A stretch of 44,053 nt of DNA from Candidatus Magnetominusculus xianensis (GCA_001541255.1 LNQR01000083.1:1-44053), one strand, 5' to 3'. Numbered from the stretch's first letter, positions 25,839 to 34,523 are shown. Numbers and translations: made by a program. The notes: a model not told the origin generated them from the letters alone.

Positions 25839-26327
25839 ATGAAAAAATTAGCGGCACAAATGCTCTTAGCCGGTGCAGCTATAGTATCGGCGGGGATGGT
25901 CTTTGGCGAAGCTGGTAAGAAACCTACCGTTGAACCGGCAAAAACTCAGGCTAAAAAGACTTTCGATACCATAAATCAGGCATATGAAAAGGGTGATATA
26001 AACACACTATTAAGTAATATCGCCTCTGATGCTACCCTTACCCTTATCGGCGTAAACGACGGTAGCTTCTATGCCGGATATGAAAATGTTAAAAATGCCC
26101 TAAAAAAAGCAGCCGAAATACGCTCCGCATATAAGTGTAAGACCGCAGAACAGATAATTAAACTAAACAATGCAAGCGATGTGGCATGGATAGCCCAAAA
26201 GAACGATTGCACTTTTACCACAGCTGAAAAGACCACTAACGTGACAATAAGGTCTACAGCCGTCGAAGTAAAAAAAGGTGGCAAGTGGCTGCTTATCCAG
26301 TCTCATGACTCCATAGGCACACCGTAA
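25839..26327 (+). CDS. Secreted DUF4440/SnoaL-like (NTF2-fold) protein, copy 1
   Basis: This 162-aa protein has a Sec-type signal peptide (KKLAAQMLLAGAAIVSAGMVFG) and a single NTF2-like domain of the DUF4440/SnoaL kind: TFDTINQAYEKGDINTLLSNIASDATL at the start and VEVKKGGKWLLIQSHDS at the end. Cys100 and Cys124 are conserved with the next gene at the same 24-residue spacing and could form a disulfide in the periplasm. GGGGGT precedes the ATG. The domain often binds small hydrophobic ligands or acts as a non-catalytic scaffold; its role here is unknown. It is followed after 11 bp by its paralogue. Confidence 0.82.
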   Translation: MKKLAAQMLLAGAAIVSAGMVFGEAGKKPTVEPAKTQAKKTFDTINQAYEKGDINTLLSNIASDATLTLIGVNDGSFYAGYENVKNALKKAAEIRSAYKCKTAEQIIKLNNASDVAWIAQKNDCTFTTAEKTTNVTIRSTAVEVKKGGKWLLIQSHDSIGTP

Positions 26328-26338
26328 TAACTGTATGG

Positions 26339-26854
26339 ATGATGATGATTAAAAAGGCGCTGTATGTGTTGATAGCCGCGGCAGCGGTACTGATTGTTAG
26401 TGGAAATGCCATGTGCGGCAGTGGTAAGCCCATTGGGCCAGAAATGTTCAAGGCACAGGTAAAAAAGGTTCTGGACGATATTAACAACGCATTTTTGAAT
26501 GGTGATATCGATGGCTTTTTTAAGTACGTAGCCCACGACGCAGACATTGTCGCCGTTGACATTCTGACCGGAGATTATTTGGTCGGATATGACAAGGTTG
26601 TGCAGCATATGAAAAAAGCAGCCGACATGAAGGCTACCTATAAGTGTACGCTTCTGGATGAGACTGTTCATGTAAATGCCTCCGCAAGGGTGGCATGGAC
26701 AGCCCAGCTTAGCGACTGCACTATCACTATTGACGATAAACCCGTATCAGTAAAGATCAGATCGACAGCCACGTTCGAGCGCAGAGGAGGCAGCTGGCTC
26801 CTTGTCCAGGAACACGACTCTGTCGGTTTGCCTAATACTAAAAACACCAAATGA
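26339..26854 (+). CDS. Secreted DUF4440/SnoaL-like (NTF2-fold) protein, copy 2
   Basis: This 171-aa tandem paralogue of the preceding gene has a signal peptide (ALYVLIAAAAVLIVSGNAMC), then KVLDDINNAFLNGDIDGFF and ATFERRGGSWLLVQEHDSVG in matching positions. Cys103 and Cys127 match Cys100 and Cys124 of copy 1. It is followed 61 bp later by a bacterioferritin-like gene. The pair looks like an old duplication, clearly diverged but with equal spacing of landmarks. No function can be assigned. Confidence 0.82.
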   Translation: MMMIKKALYVLIAAAAVLIVSGNAMCGSGKPIGPEMFKAQVKKVLDDINNAFLNGDIDGFFKYVAHDADIVAVDILTGDYLVGYDKVVQHMKKAADMKATYKCTLLDETVHVNASARVAWTAQLSDCTITIDDKPVSVKIRSTATFERRGGSWLLVQEHDSVGLPNTKNTK

Positions 26855-26915
26855 CATACCCAAAAATGCGGCAGCTTGGGTTATTCTAACATCAGTTTAC
26901 AGGAGGGAGTTATCT

Positions 26916-27332
26916 ATGGCAAGCGCAGAATTGAAGAACATTATGAACGAGGCAATCGCAAGGGAACTCAAAGTAAGTATTCAGTATATGTTTCAGCACA
27001 TAATGATAAAAGGGAAAAGGGCCAGGTTCATCGGTTCGGAGCTACGGGCAATTGCTATCGCCGAGATGCTCCATGCAGAGAAAATAGCTGAAAGGCTTGT
27101 CTACCTCGGTGAAATCCCAACCACTACACCTAAACCCGTTGACATCACAGGCACAGAGATGGAAATCATCCAAAAGGATATAGACGAAGAAGCATCTGCA
27201 ATCGAGCTATACAAAAGAATCATAAAAATGGCCAACGACGAGGGCGACTCCACTACAAGACTCCTGTTCGAGCAAATCCTCGCCGAAGAAGAACTGCACC
27301 ATCAGACCTTTCAAACACTCTTAGGGGAGTGA
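26916..27332 (+). CDS. Bacterioferritin-like diiron protein
   Basis: This 138-aa four-helix ferritin-like protein has diiron ligand candidates Glu17, Glu50, His53, Glu91 or Glu92, and the ExxH pair in AEEELHHQ (residues 125-129), matching the bacterioferritin pattern. Met51, beside Glu50, sits where the heme-ligating Met52 of E. coli Bfr lies. It is about 20 residues shorter than E. coli Bfr, mostly at the C-terminus, so cage formation is uncertain. Start ATG at 26916 has an AGGAGGGAG site; a longer frame from 26802 overlaps the previous gene and is not supported. Likely roles are iron storage or peroxide detoxification in the cytoplasm. Confidence 0.86.
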   Translation: MASAELKNIMNEAIARELKVSIQYMFQHIMIKGKRARFIGSELRAIAIAEMLHAEKIAERLVYLGEIPTTTPKPVDITGTEMEIIQKDIDEEASAIELYKRIIKMANDEGDSTTRLLFEQILAEEELHHQTFQTLLGE

Positions 27333-27357
27333 CAGACCACCCCCCCACCTGTCTTAT

Positions 27358-28515
27358 CTATAATTGGTCAATTAAAGACCCGATGATTCGGTTGCTGACG
27401 AGGAACCCCTTTCTCGTCAGTCTGAAACTGCTCTCATCAAGTGTTGCAAGTCCGTTTTCTATAAGCCCTGAAATTGTGATACCGGCCAATTTATCTATAT
27501 GAATGCCTTCTGATGTTCTAAGCCCAAGAAATATGTCTTCTTTGAGCCTTTCGCGGCTGTCAATAATCATATGCTCATAAACTGGCAGCGTGTCGTGTTC
27601 TACTGCGGTCAGATACTGCTCAACGTCTGCGACATTTGAGCTTCTCACAGGCTTACCGGCTGGTATGTTCAGGTGTGAATGCGCCCCTGCCCCTATCCCG
27701 GTATAAAACTCCCGCCGCCAGTAGTTCTGGTTATGACGGCATTGAAAACCCTCTGCGGCGAAGTTTGAGATTTCATAGTGGCAGAGTCCCGCGCTGTTAA
27801 ACAGTTCTGCTGCCGAATCATACATTGCGGCAATGTCGTCCTCACAGGGAAGGGCTGCCTGTCCACTTTTGACACGCCTGCCAAACGGCGTTCCCTCCTC
27901 AGGGGTCAGCTCATATGCAGATATATGCGGCGGTGAGAAGGAAAGTGCCGTCCTGATGTTTCTTATCCAGCAACTAGTACTCTGCCCCTCGAGGCCATAT
28001 ATGAGGTCAATAGAGAAATTCACGAAGTACTTTTTTATAATATCTAAGGCATTAGCTGCCCCTTGCGAGTCGTGCAGGCGGCCCAGAGATTTTAGCTCAG
28101 CATTGTCGAAGGACTGCACCCCCATGCTTATCCTGTTTATACCGGCTTGTCTGAGGCTGCGGAGTTTTTCGTCGTCAACGCTTGATGGATTGACCTCCAG
28201 TGTGAGTTCTGCACTGCCTTCTATGGTGAAATTATTATTTATAAATTCAAGCAGCCGCGCAATTGATCCCGCTTCAAACACAGAGGGCGTGCCGCCGCCG
28301 ATATAGATAGTTTTCAGTGTGCCGATTTCGTCTTTTCTCAAAGTTAGCTCGCGTCTCAGGGCACTGACATAGCGGTTTTCTATTTCGGTCTCATACGGTA
28401 TCGAGAAAAAATCGCAGTACGGGCATTTCCTCAGACAAAACGGGATGTGTATGTAAAGAGAACCTATATGATCTCTACGCCGCCTGTTGACATATCTCCC
28501 CCGTTTTGTTAGCAT
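27358..28515 (-). CDS. hemW: HemW-like radical SAM heme chaperone
   Basis: This 385-aa radical SAM protein is of the HemW (formerly HemN-like) type, a heme-binding chaperone that delivers heme to target proteins. The cluster motif is CLRKCPYC (Cys27, Cys31, Cys34) in LYIHIPFC. It also has IYIGGGTPS, the ELTLEVNPSS strand, GVQSFDNAELKSLGR and HNQNYWRREFYTGIGAGAHS. The extra features of true coproporphyrinogen dehydrogenase HemN are missing. The ATG at 28515 gives an N-terminus about 18 residues longer than usual, so the real start may be internal. It is divergent from mazG and convergent with the ferritin gene. Confidence 0.92.
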   Translation of the reverse strand: MLTKRGRYVNRRRRDHIGSLYIHIPFCLRKCPYCDFFSIPYETEIENRYVSALRRELTLRKDEIGTLKTIYIGGGTPSVFEAGSIARLLEFINNNFTIEGSAELTLEVNPSSVDDEKLRSLRQAGINRISMGVQSFDNAELKSLGRLHDSQGAANALDIIKKYFVNFSIDLIYGLEGQSTSCWIRNIRTALSFSPPHISAYELTPEEGTPFGRRVKSGQAALPCEDDIAAMYDSAAELFNSAGLCHYEISNFAAEGFQCRHNQNYWRREFYTGIGAGAHSHLNIPAGKPVRSSNVADVEQYLTAVEHDTLPVYEHMIIDSRERLKEDIFLGLRTSEGIHIDKLAGITISGLIENGLATLDESSFRLTRKGFLVSNRIIGSLIDQL

Positions 28516-28645
28516 AATAGTATGCAGGCTGCGGTTGGGCTACAGCCCCTGTAACCGCTTCCGGGCGCCCAGGCTGCTGTAGGGCCTGAGGTCCCCTTAA
28601 TCCCTTTTCCGTTCATGTTATATTATTACAAAAACATGCCAGCTA

Positions 28646-28674
28646 TTGACACATCTATATGCCTATTTGATAAT
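28646..28674 (+). promoter_or_regulatory. Promoter of mazG-lipA (predicted leaderless)
   Basis: TTGACA (28646-28651) and GATAAT (28669-28674) are separated by exactly 17 bp. The expected start site, near 28681, is about three bases before the ATG at 28684, so the transcript would have almost no leader. No ribosome binding site is present there. Confidence 0.7.
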
Positions 28675-28683
28675 ATTCTTCTG

Positions 28684-29466
28684 ATGAGACAAGAGCTGAC
28701 CGGATTTAATGATTTTAAAGACCTTGTTGGAATAATGGACGCTCTGAGGGCTGAACAGGGCTGCCCGTGGGATAAGGAACAAACTGAACACACGCTCTTG
28801 GCATATCTAATCGAAGAGACTCACGAACTAATAGAGGCCGTAGAGGAGGGAAGGCCCGAAAGGATTCGTGAAGAGCTTGGTGATGTCCTCTTTCAACTGC
28901 TCTTTTTTGCCCATATTGCAAAGGAAAAGGGGCAATTTGACATATACGACGTTATCTCTGGTATATGTGATAAAATGTTAACAAGGCACCCGCATGTGTT
29001 TGGCGGCGCTGTGTGCGAGACCTCCTCAGAGGTGCTTAAACAATGGGATGAGATAAAGAAATCAGAGGGCAGGCACGCGCAGTCCTCTCTATGCGGCATA
29101 CCTATAACCCTGCCGTCGCTGCTGCGGGCGTTTATGGTTGGTGACAGGGCCTCACGCGCAGGGTTCGATTGGAAAAAGACCGCTGATGTGCTCGATAAAC
29201 TCGACGAAGAACTCAATGAATTTAAAGAGGCCGTCAACGACCCCGCCAGAGCCGAAGCAGAACTCGGCGATATACTTTTTACCATAGTAAATGTCGCAAG
29301 ATTTATCAAGGTCAATCCAGAGGAGGCGCTAAGAAAAACTATAAACCGGTTCATCGGGAGATTTCAACATATGGAGCAGAATGCGAAGTGCCGGAGTAAA
29401 CCTCTCAGAGATATGACAACCGCCGAAATGGACGCCCTGTGGGAAGAGGCAAAGCGTGAAGGATAA
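28684..29466 (+). CDS. mazG: MazG nucleoside triphosphate pyrophosphohydrolase
   Basis: The enzyme hydrolyses nucleoside triphosphates to monophosphates and pyrophosphate, cleaning the nucleotide pool and in E. coli modulating ppGpp. The protein has two tandem MazG repeats. The first has EETHELIEAVEEG and EELGDVLFQLLFFAHIA; the second has KLDEELNEFKEAV and AELGDILFTIVNVARF, both with the magnesium-binding E-x-x-E and E-x-x-D pattern. Starting at 28684 gives 260 aa, close to the E. coli 263. A frame from 28615 adds 23 residues that overlap the promoter. lipA follows directly. Confidence 0.94.
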   Translation: MRQELTGFNDFKDLVGIMDALRAEQGCPWDKEQTEHTLLAYLIEETHELIEAVEEGRPERIREELGDVLFQLLFFAHIAKEKGQFDIYDVISGICDKMLTRHPHVFGGAVCETSSEVLKQWDEIKKSEGRHAQSSLCGIPITLPSLLRAFMVGDRASRAGFDWKKTADVLDKLDEELNEFKEAVNDPARAEAELGDILFTIVNVARFIKVNPEEALRKTINRFIGRFQHMEQNAKCRSKPLRDMTTAEMDALWEEAKREG

Positions 29467-29467
29467 A

Positions 29468-30319
29468 ATGGAAAGACTCCCTGACTGGTTAAAGACCAAC
29501 ACATTTAGCAGTCTGAGGCAGACAAAGCGCCTGCTTCGCCAAAACCGCCTCTCAACAGTGTGTGAGGAGGCCAGATGCCCCAATCGCGGCCACTGCTTCA
29601 GCCGCCCTACTGCTACCTTCATGATTCTTGGCAAGGACTGTACGAGGAGCTGCGGGTTTTGTTCAGTCTCTCATGTGAGGCCATCAGCCGTAGACGCAGG
29701 GGAGCCAGAGCGCGTTGCCGCTGCGGCAAAGGCAATGAACCTGACACACGTGGTAGTAACCTCCGTTACACGCGACGACCTGCCAGACGGCGGGGCCGCA
29801 CACTTTGCCGCTGTAATCACAGCCATAAGAGGGGAGCTGCCGGATGCAAAAATAGAGGTCCTGACGCCGGACTTTAAGGGCAGTCTTGAGGCATTGCACA
29901 AAGTGCTTGACGCAGAGCCTGACGTGTTTAATCACAACGTAGAGACCGTGCCGTCGTTATACTACAAGGTGAGACCTCAGGCCGATTATGGGGTGTCGTT
30001 AAGGGTTTTGTCTGAAGCTAACAATTACTCATCGAAAGTAAGAGTAAAATCCGGCCTGATGGTTGGACTTGGCGAGAGTTTTGACGAGGTCATGGCAGTT
30101 CTGAAGGATTTAAAGGCCAGTGGGTGCAGCTTTATAACAATAGGGCAGTACTTACGGCCAAGAAAGACCAACATTGCGGTCGTGGAGTATGTGCTGCCGG
30201 AGGTGTTTGACTTATACAGGGTAAAGGCACAAGAGCTGGGGTTTGACGCAGTGGCCTCTGCCCCGCTTGTAAGAAGCTCGATGGACGCCGCTCAGATGCT
30301 CCAAAAGCCCATAATATGA
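29468..30319 (+). CDS. lipA: Lipoyl synthase
   Basis: LipA inserts two sulfurs into octanoyl groups on lipoate-dependent enzymes. Both clusters are evident: the auxiliary cluster motif CEEARCPNRGHC (Cys32, Cys37, Cys43) and the radical SAM motif CTRSCGFC (Cys58, Cys62, Cys65). The C-terminal RSS serine ligand is present as RSSM rather than the usual RSSY. The ATG at 29468 has AAGGAT at the right distance and begins one base after the mazG stop; a GTG at 29456 overlapping mazG is the alternative. Length 283 aa is normal. No lipB is nearby. Confidence 0.95.
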   Translation: MERLPDWLKTNTFSSLRQTKRLLRQNRLSTVCEEARCPNRGHCFSRPTATFMILGKDCTRSCGFCSVSHVRPSAVDAGEPERVAAAAKAMNLTHVVVTSVTRDDLPDGGAAHFAAVITAIRGELPDAKIEVLTPDFKGSLEALHKVLDAEPDVFNHNVETVPSLYYKVRPQADYGVSLRVLSEANNYSSKVRVKSGLMVGLGESFDEVMAVLKDLKASGCSFITIGQYLRPRKTNIAVVEYVLPEVFDLYRVKAQELGFDAVASAPLVRSSMDAAQMLQKPII

Positions 30320-30329
30320 CATGCCATGT

Positions 30330-32690
30330 CTATAAATCCGCCTGAGAGAGTGCGTCCTGCTGAGCGCTTGCTTCTAAACTTATCACAAACTCTGCACCAT
30401 TGTCAGTATTTCTAACTGTCAGGGTGCCGCCCATATTTGTTTCCACTATTGTTTTTGACATATAAAGCCCAAGTCCGGTGCCTTCTCTGCCCTTTGTCGA
30501 ATAATACGGCTCAAAAATTTTATCTATTATGTGAGCCGGAATTCCACCGCCGTTGTCTCTTATAGAAATAATTATTTTATCTTTCACTTCATTGTTTTCA
30601 ATGGTTAGCTCTATCTGCCCACGAATTTGAATCGGGGTGCTGCCGTCAGAATTTATAGCGTCCTTTGCATTATTCAGGATGTTAAGCAGTACCTGTTTGA
30701 ATTCATTTGGATATCCCTCTGTAAATGGTAATGTATCAGGGGCGGTATTTATCAAAACATCTATGTTGCTTTTACTGAACACCTGCATAAACATTGACAG
30801 TAGTTCTTCTATGGTTTTTCTCACATCAAAGACTAACTTCTTCTTTGAGGGCTTGAAAAAATCCCTGAAATCATCTATCGTCTTTGACATAAAAAATATC
30901 TGATTCATCGTTGTGCTGACAATCTGTTCTATTGTGTTTTCGTTAAGTTCGCCGAAGTTATACGAGTCCTTTATATCCTGTACGTTTAGACCTATGGCAT
31001 TGAGAGGCTGCCTCCACTGATGTGCTATTAGTCCGATCATTTCACCCATTGCCGCCATTTTAGACTGCTGTATGAGTATCTGCTCATGTATCAATCGCTT
31101 GTCTGTCTCCTGTGTTATGCGCTGCTCCAGTGTCCGGTTTAATTCCACTAACTCCTCTTCCATATGCTTGCGCTCAGTTATGTCTGTGATGAAACCATGC
31201 CAGATGACAGAGTTGTCTGCCTCCTTTTGCGGCTTTGAGCTGGCAAGCACCCAGCGCATCGTACCGTCGTCAAACAGCAAACGTATCTCGTGGTGCCAGT
31301 GTGTCAGGTCTTGTGCTGATTTATTGACAGAAGCAATAACGCCGTCGTAATCGTCCGGGTGTATGACGCTGAATACTACAGAGGCATCTTCTCTGACTTC
31401 ATTGGGGTCAACACGGAATATCTCACGAAAGGCTGCGCTGGCGTAAGGAAAACAACTGCTGCCATTCTTGTGCAGTCTGAACTGGTATATTGCTCCCGGG
31501 ACATTATCTGCTATATTCTGCAGCAGATTTAATGTTAATTCATTTTGTGACTGCGCCTTCTTACGTGCTATCATCTCATTTAGCAAATCCTTATTTGTTT
31601 CAATTAGTTCACGGGTTTTCTCCTCAACTAGTACGTTGAGGTGGTTCTGGTGCATTCTTAATTCTTTGATCATCTTGTTAAAAGAATCAGCTAATACGCC
31701 GACCTCATCGTCAGACTTAATATCTGCAGTAACAGAGCGTGAGCCTTCGGATATCTCCTGCGTAACCTTGCACAATGTCTTTATAGGTTGTACGACTTTT
31801 AAAGACACACGGCGTGACATATAAATGGCAGTTAACAACAGGATAGCAATTGACGGCAGCACGGCAATTTTTAGTATCATCCTCTCTCTGTAGGCCTTTT
31901 CACCCGATGCGGCAAATACCAGGGTGCCTATTTGTTCTGTCTCATACATAATAGGTTTGACCCCAACATAGTACACTAACCCACCAAGCACCATCTCCAT
32001 AGTGAGTTCCCTTTGGTTGGTGTTTGCACTACCAATCATTGCAATAAGATTTGGATCAGTCATTATGCTGGCATTAGTCATAGTAATTGCCTGCGGGTGC
32101 TCACCGTTGTAAACAATCATATCTGTTCCAAATTCAGCCTTCATTTGTGACAATAAGTCATAGTCCAGGAGTTTGATAACCTCTAATACACCAACCGGGT
32201 TACCTTTTACCCTGATTTGCACAAAAGAATCAAACCCGACCCCTTTGTTTGTTTTCATAACGGCGCATATGTCTTTTTCTCTAAGTACCTGTGTTACTAT
32301 TTTTTTGGAAATGTCGTTGTTATATTCCGTTGGGACCCTGTAGTTCCCACCTGCCAGCGCTAAACCTTCGTGATTGTAGACCCTGATACTACTTGCTCCT
32401 AACAATGTCTGTATTCTGGGCAGTTCGTCTAAAAGGGCTTTATTATCCTGACGCTCGGTCATAGCCACTATATCCTCGCTTTCAGCTATTGAGCGGGCGT
32501 TGTCGAGAAATCGATGTTCCATGAAATCAAACTCCTCATCAACCCCTCTGATACCGTTTCTGAGCATCAATCCGAAGGTTTCAGCAATCTGTCTCTCCAT
32601 CAGTGTTACGCAGACTATGATGATTATCAGGGCTGGAATTATTGTCAGAGGAAGAAAATTTACCAGTATTCTGTTTTGTAACTTTTTCAT
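30330..32690 (-). CDS. Membrane histidine kinase coupled to a TupA-like lipoprotein
   Basis: This inner-membrane kinase of 786 aa has a transmembrane helix at about 8-30, a periplasmic Cache-like sensor to about 265, a second helix near 275-292, a HAMP domain (VVQPIKTLCKVTQEISEG), a coiled coil, a PAS domain with PAC (about 395-510), a dimerisation helix with His557 in LIAHQWRQPLNAI, and an HATPase domain with DNGGGI and GTGLGLYMSK. The HQWRQPL H-box is typical of a family common in sulfate reducers and other environmental anaerobes. Its ATG overlaps the stop of the upstream lipoprotein gene as ATGA, so the two are translationally coupled. No receiver gene is adjacent. Confidence 0.9.
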   Translation of the reverse strand: MKKLQNRILVNFLPLTIIPALIIIIVCVTLMERQIAETFGLMLRNGIRGVDEEFDFMEHRFLDNARSIAESEDIVAMTERQDNKALLDELPRIQTLLGASSIRVYNHEGLALAGGNYRVPTEYNNDISKKIVTQVLREKDICAVMKTNKGVGFDSFVQIRVKGNPVGVLEVIKLLDYDLLSQMKAEFGTDMIVYNGEHPQAITMTNASIMTDPNLIAMIGSANTNQRELTMEMVLGGLVYYVGVKPIMYETEQIGTLVFAASGEKAYRERMILKIAVLPSIAILLLTAIYMSRRVSLKVVQPIKTLCKVTQEISEGSRSVTADIKSDDEVGVLADSFNKMIKELRMHQNHLNVLVEEKTRELIETNKDLLNEMIARKKAQSQNELTLNLLQNIADNVPGAIYQFRLHKNGSSCFPYASAAFREIFRVDPNEVREDASVVFSVIHPDDYDGVIASVNKSAQDLTHWHHEIRLLFDDGTMRWVLASSKPQKEADNSVIWHGFITDITERKHMEEELVELNRTLEQRITQETDKRLIHEQILIQQSKMAAMGEMIGLIAHQWRQPLNAIGLNVQDIKDSYNFGELNENTIEQIVSTTMNQIFFMSKTIDDFRDFFKPSKKKLVFDVRKTIEELLSMFMQVFSKSNIDVLINTAPDTLPFTEGYPNEFKQVLLNILNNAKDAINSDGSTPIQIRGQIELTIENNEVKDKIIISIRDNGGGIPAHIIDKIFEPYYSTKGREGTGLGLYMSKTIVETNMGGTLTVRNTDNGAEFVISLEASAQQDALSQADL

Positions 32691-33550
32691 TGACACGTGT
32701 AATTTCTAGTAGCAAGAGGAGTAAACAGCGCCTTGTTGAACCTCATTTTCCCGTAGTAACAGATTATCTCCTGTCCATCTACAGATGTAATAAAATCAAT
32801 AAACTTCATAGCTGACTCAAAATTAACCCCGGGAACCTTAGCCGGGCTTACGGCAATAACGCCGTAAGGATTAAATAATTTCCTGTCTCCCTCTACAACT
32901 ATAACGAGTTTCAGAGGTTCCTTGTTAAAAATATATGTACTTCTGTCAGACAGGACATACGCCTTTTGGTCTGAGGCCGCTCTAAGCATTGTAAGCTGGT
33001 CTTTTTTCTCGGTCATATACCATTTACCAGATGGTTTGACATTGATAAGATTCCAAAGAATAAGTTCCCTTGCATGAGTGCCGGATTTATCACCTCGTGA
33101 GATAAAATCGGCCTTTTTATCTGCAATCACCTTCATGGCAGAAAGCACATCCTTTTCTTCTTTTAATTTCAGAGGGTCTTCGGGTGGGCCAAGTATTACA
33201 TAGTCATTATACATGACGTCTTTCCTGTTAATTCCATAGCCTTCTGTTACAAATTGATCCTCTGCCTCTCTTGAATGGATTAAAACAACATCGGCAGCCC
33301 CTTTTCTGGCCAGATTCAGAGACTCTCCGCTTCCCACCATTAATACCTCTACGCTAACGCCGTACTTTTTCTCGAAGACTGGCACAAGTCTGTCTAACAG
33401 GCCGGATTCAACAGTCGTTGAGCTGGTAGCAAGCCTTAAAACGTGTTTGCTGCCCTCGGGAGATTTGCCAGAGTGCTTCTGGCAGCCGGATGCAATCAGA
33501 CAAATTGCTGAAAACAATGCCAATATTGATGATTTTAATAAACTTTTCAC
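32687..33550 (-). CDS. TupA-like oxyanion (tungstate/molybdate) binding lipoprotein
   Basis: This 287-aa extracytoplasmic solute-binding protein has a lipoprotein signal with lipobox LIASGC (Cys23). The body matches TupA-type tungstate-binding proteins: LRLATSSTTVESGLLDRLVPVFEKKY, then VGSGESLNLARKGAADVVLIHSR, YNDYVILGPPEDP and SRGDKSGTHARE. No permease (tupB) or ATPase (tupC) gene is adjacent. The next gene, overlapping by four bases, is a histidine kinase. This suggests a periplasmic ligand sensor feeding the kinase rather than a transporter subunit, but that is inference. It starts at GTG without a clear ribosome site. Confidence 0.85.
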   Translation of the reverse strand: MKSLLKSSILALFSAICLIASGCQKHSGKSPEGSKHVLRLATSSTTVESGLLDRLVPVFEKKYGVSVEVLMVGSGESLNLARKGAADVVLIHSREAEDQFVTEGYGINRKDVMYNDYVILGPPEDPLKLKEEKDVLSAMKVIADKKADFISRGDKSGTHARELILWNLINVKPSGKWYMTEKKDQLTMLRAASDQKAYVLSDRSTYIFNKEPLKLVIVVEGDRKLFNPYGVIAVSPAKVPGVNFESAMKFIDFITSVDGQEIICYYGKMRFNKALFTPLATRNYTCQ

Positions 33551-33688
33551 TGTAGTCAGTAGAACACCCCAAAGTAGTATATTCTGCGTTTCCCTCTATT
33601 TCGCGTAACTATAATATCATTTCTCTTCTTGTTAATTCAAAAGAATTAATTCAGGAGACATATACCCCACAGGATTAATAGATACAAC

Positions 33689-33710
33689 TTTTCTAATACG
33701 TTGAGCCTTG
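33689..33710. repeat. Related intergenic motif near pdxJ
   Basis: TTTTCTAATACGTT here matches TTTTCTAATGCGTT at 192-205 in 13 of 14 bases, and the similarity weakens afterwards (GAGCCTTG against TGCCCTG). It lies in the divergent region between the TupA-like gene and pdxJ. Confidence 0.35.
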
Positions 33711-33797
33711 CCCCGGGGATATGTGTTTCCTTTATCGTATCCAATATTTTAATATATATAATAGTGCGTTACTGGCACCTAATCAATTGGAGGCAGG

Positions 33798-34523
33798 ATG
33801 ATCTTAAGCGTTAATGTTGACCATGTGGCAACTGTCAGACAGGCCAGGCTTGGCAGCGACCCTGACCCTGTAGCTGCAGCAGTCCTGGCCGTACTAGGCG
33901 GTGCAGACGGTATCACAATCCATCTGAGAGAAGACAGAAGACACATCATCGACAGAGACCTTGATGTGCTGCGCCAAACACTGAGCGTCCCGTTAAACCT
34001 GGAGATGGCAGCTACTGATGAGATGATTGAAAAGGCTGCTGCCACGCTGCCCGCTATGGTAACGCTTGTCCCTGAAAAAAGACAGGAACTTACTACAGAG
34101 GGCGGCCTTGATGTACAGTCTAATGGGGAGCGCCTTAAGGATGCAGTTACACGGCTTCACGAGGCAGGTATTGAGGTAAGCCTGTTTGTCAATCCATCAC
34201 CTGAGGACGTGGAGATTTCTCTTATAACCGGGGCAGACCGTGTGGAAATCCACACCGGTACCTATGCAAACGCATCAACACCGCAAATTGTAAAACAAGA
34301 ACTCCAGAAGATATTGGCAGCAGTCCAAAAGGCAGCAGAACTTGGGCTTACAGTAAACGCAGGTCACGGGTTAAACTACCACAATGTACAGGCAATCGCT
34401 GGCATTAAGGCAGTCAGCGGCCTCTACATAGGACATGGCATCATCTCCAGGGCCGTCCTGGTTGGCATGGAGCAGGCCGTCAGACAAATGAAAAACCTGA
34501 TAACGCAAGTAAGACGCCCATGA
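33798..34523 (+). CDS. pdxJ: Pyridoxine 5'-phosphate synthase
   Basis: PdxJ condenses 1-deoxyxylulose 5-phosphate with 3-amino-2-oxopropyl phosphate in the last ring-forming step of DXP-dependent vitamin B6 synthesis. The 241-aa protein has the expected LSVNVDHVATVRQAR start, ITIHLREDRRHI, TLVPEKRQELTTEGG, RVEIHTGTYA and VNAGHGLNYHN segments. GGAGG lies six bases before the ATG. Its stop overlaps the acpS start (ATGA), the classical pdxJ-acpS arrangement. Confidence 0.97.
   Translation: MILSVNVDHVATVRQARLGSDPDPVAAAVLAVLGGADGITIHLREDRRHIIDRDLDVLRQTLSVPLNLEMAATDEMIEKAAATLPAMVTLVPEKRQELTTEGGLDVQSNGERLKDAVTRLHEAGIEVSLFVNPSPEDVEISLITGADRVEIHTGTYANASTPQIVKQELQKILAAVQKAAELGLTVNAGHGLNYHNVQAIAGIKAVSGLYIGHGIISRAVLVGMEQAVRQMKNLITQVRRP

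Noticed and set aside
25580..25918. 112-codon ORF after mqnE
   Set aside because: It crosses the IS21-like repeats, overlaps the signal peptide of the next gene out of frame and lacks any family resemblance.
26802..26915. N-terminal extension of the bacterioferritin-like protein
   Set aside because: The extension overlaps the preceding gene, is not ferritin-like, and a strong AGGAGGGAG site precedes the internal ATG at 26916.
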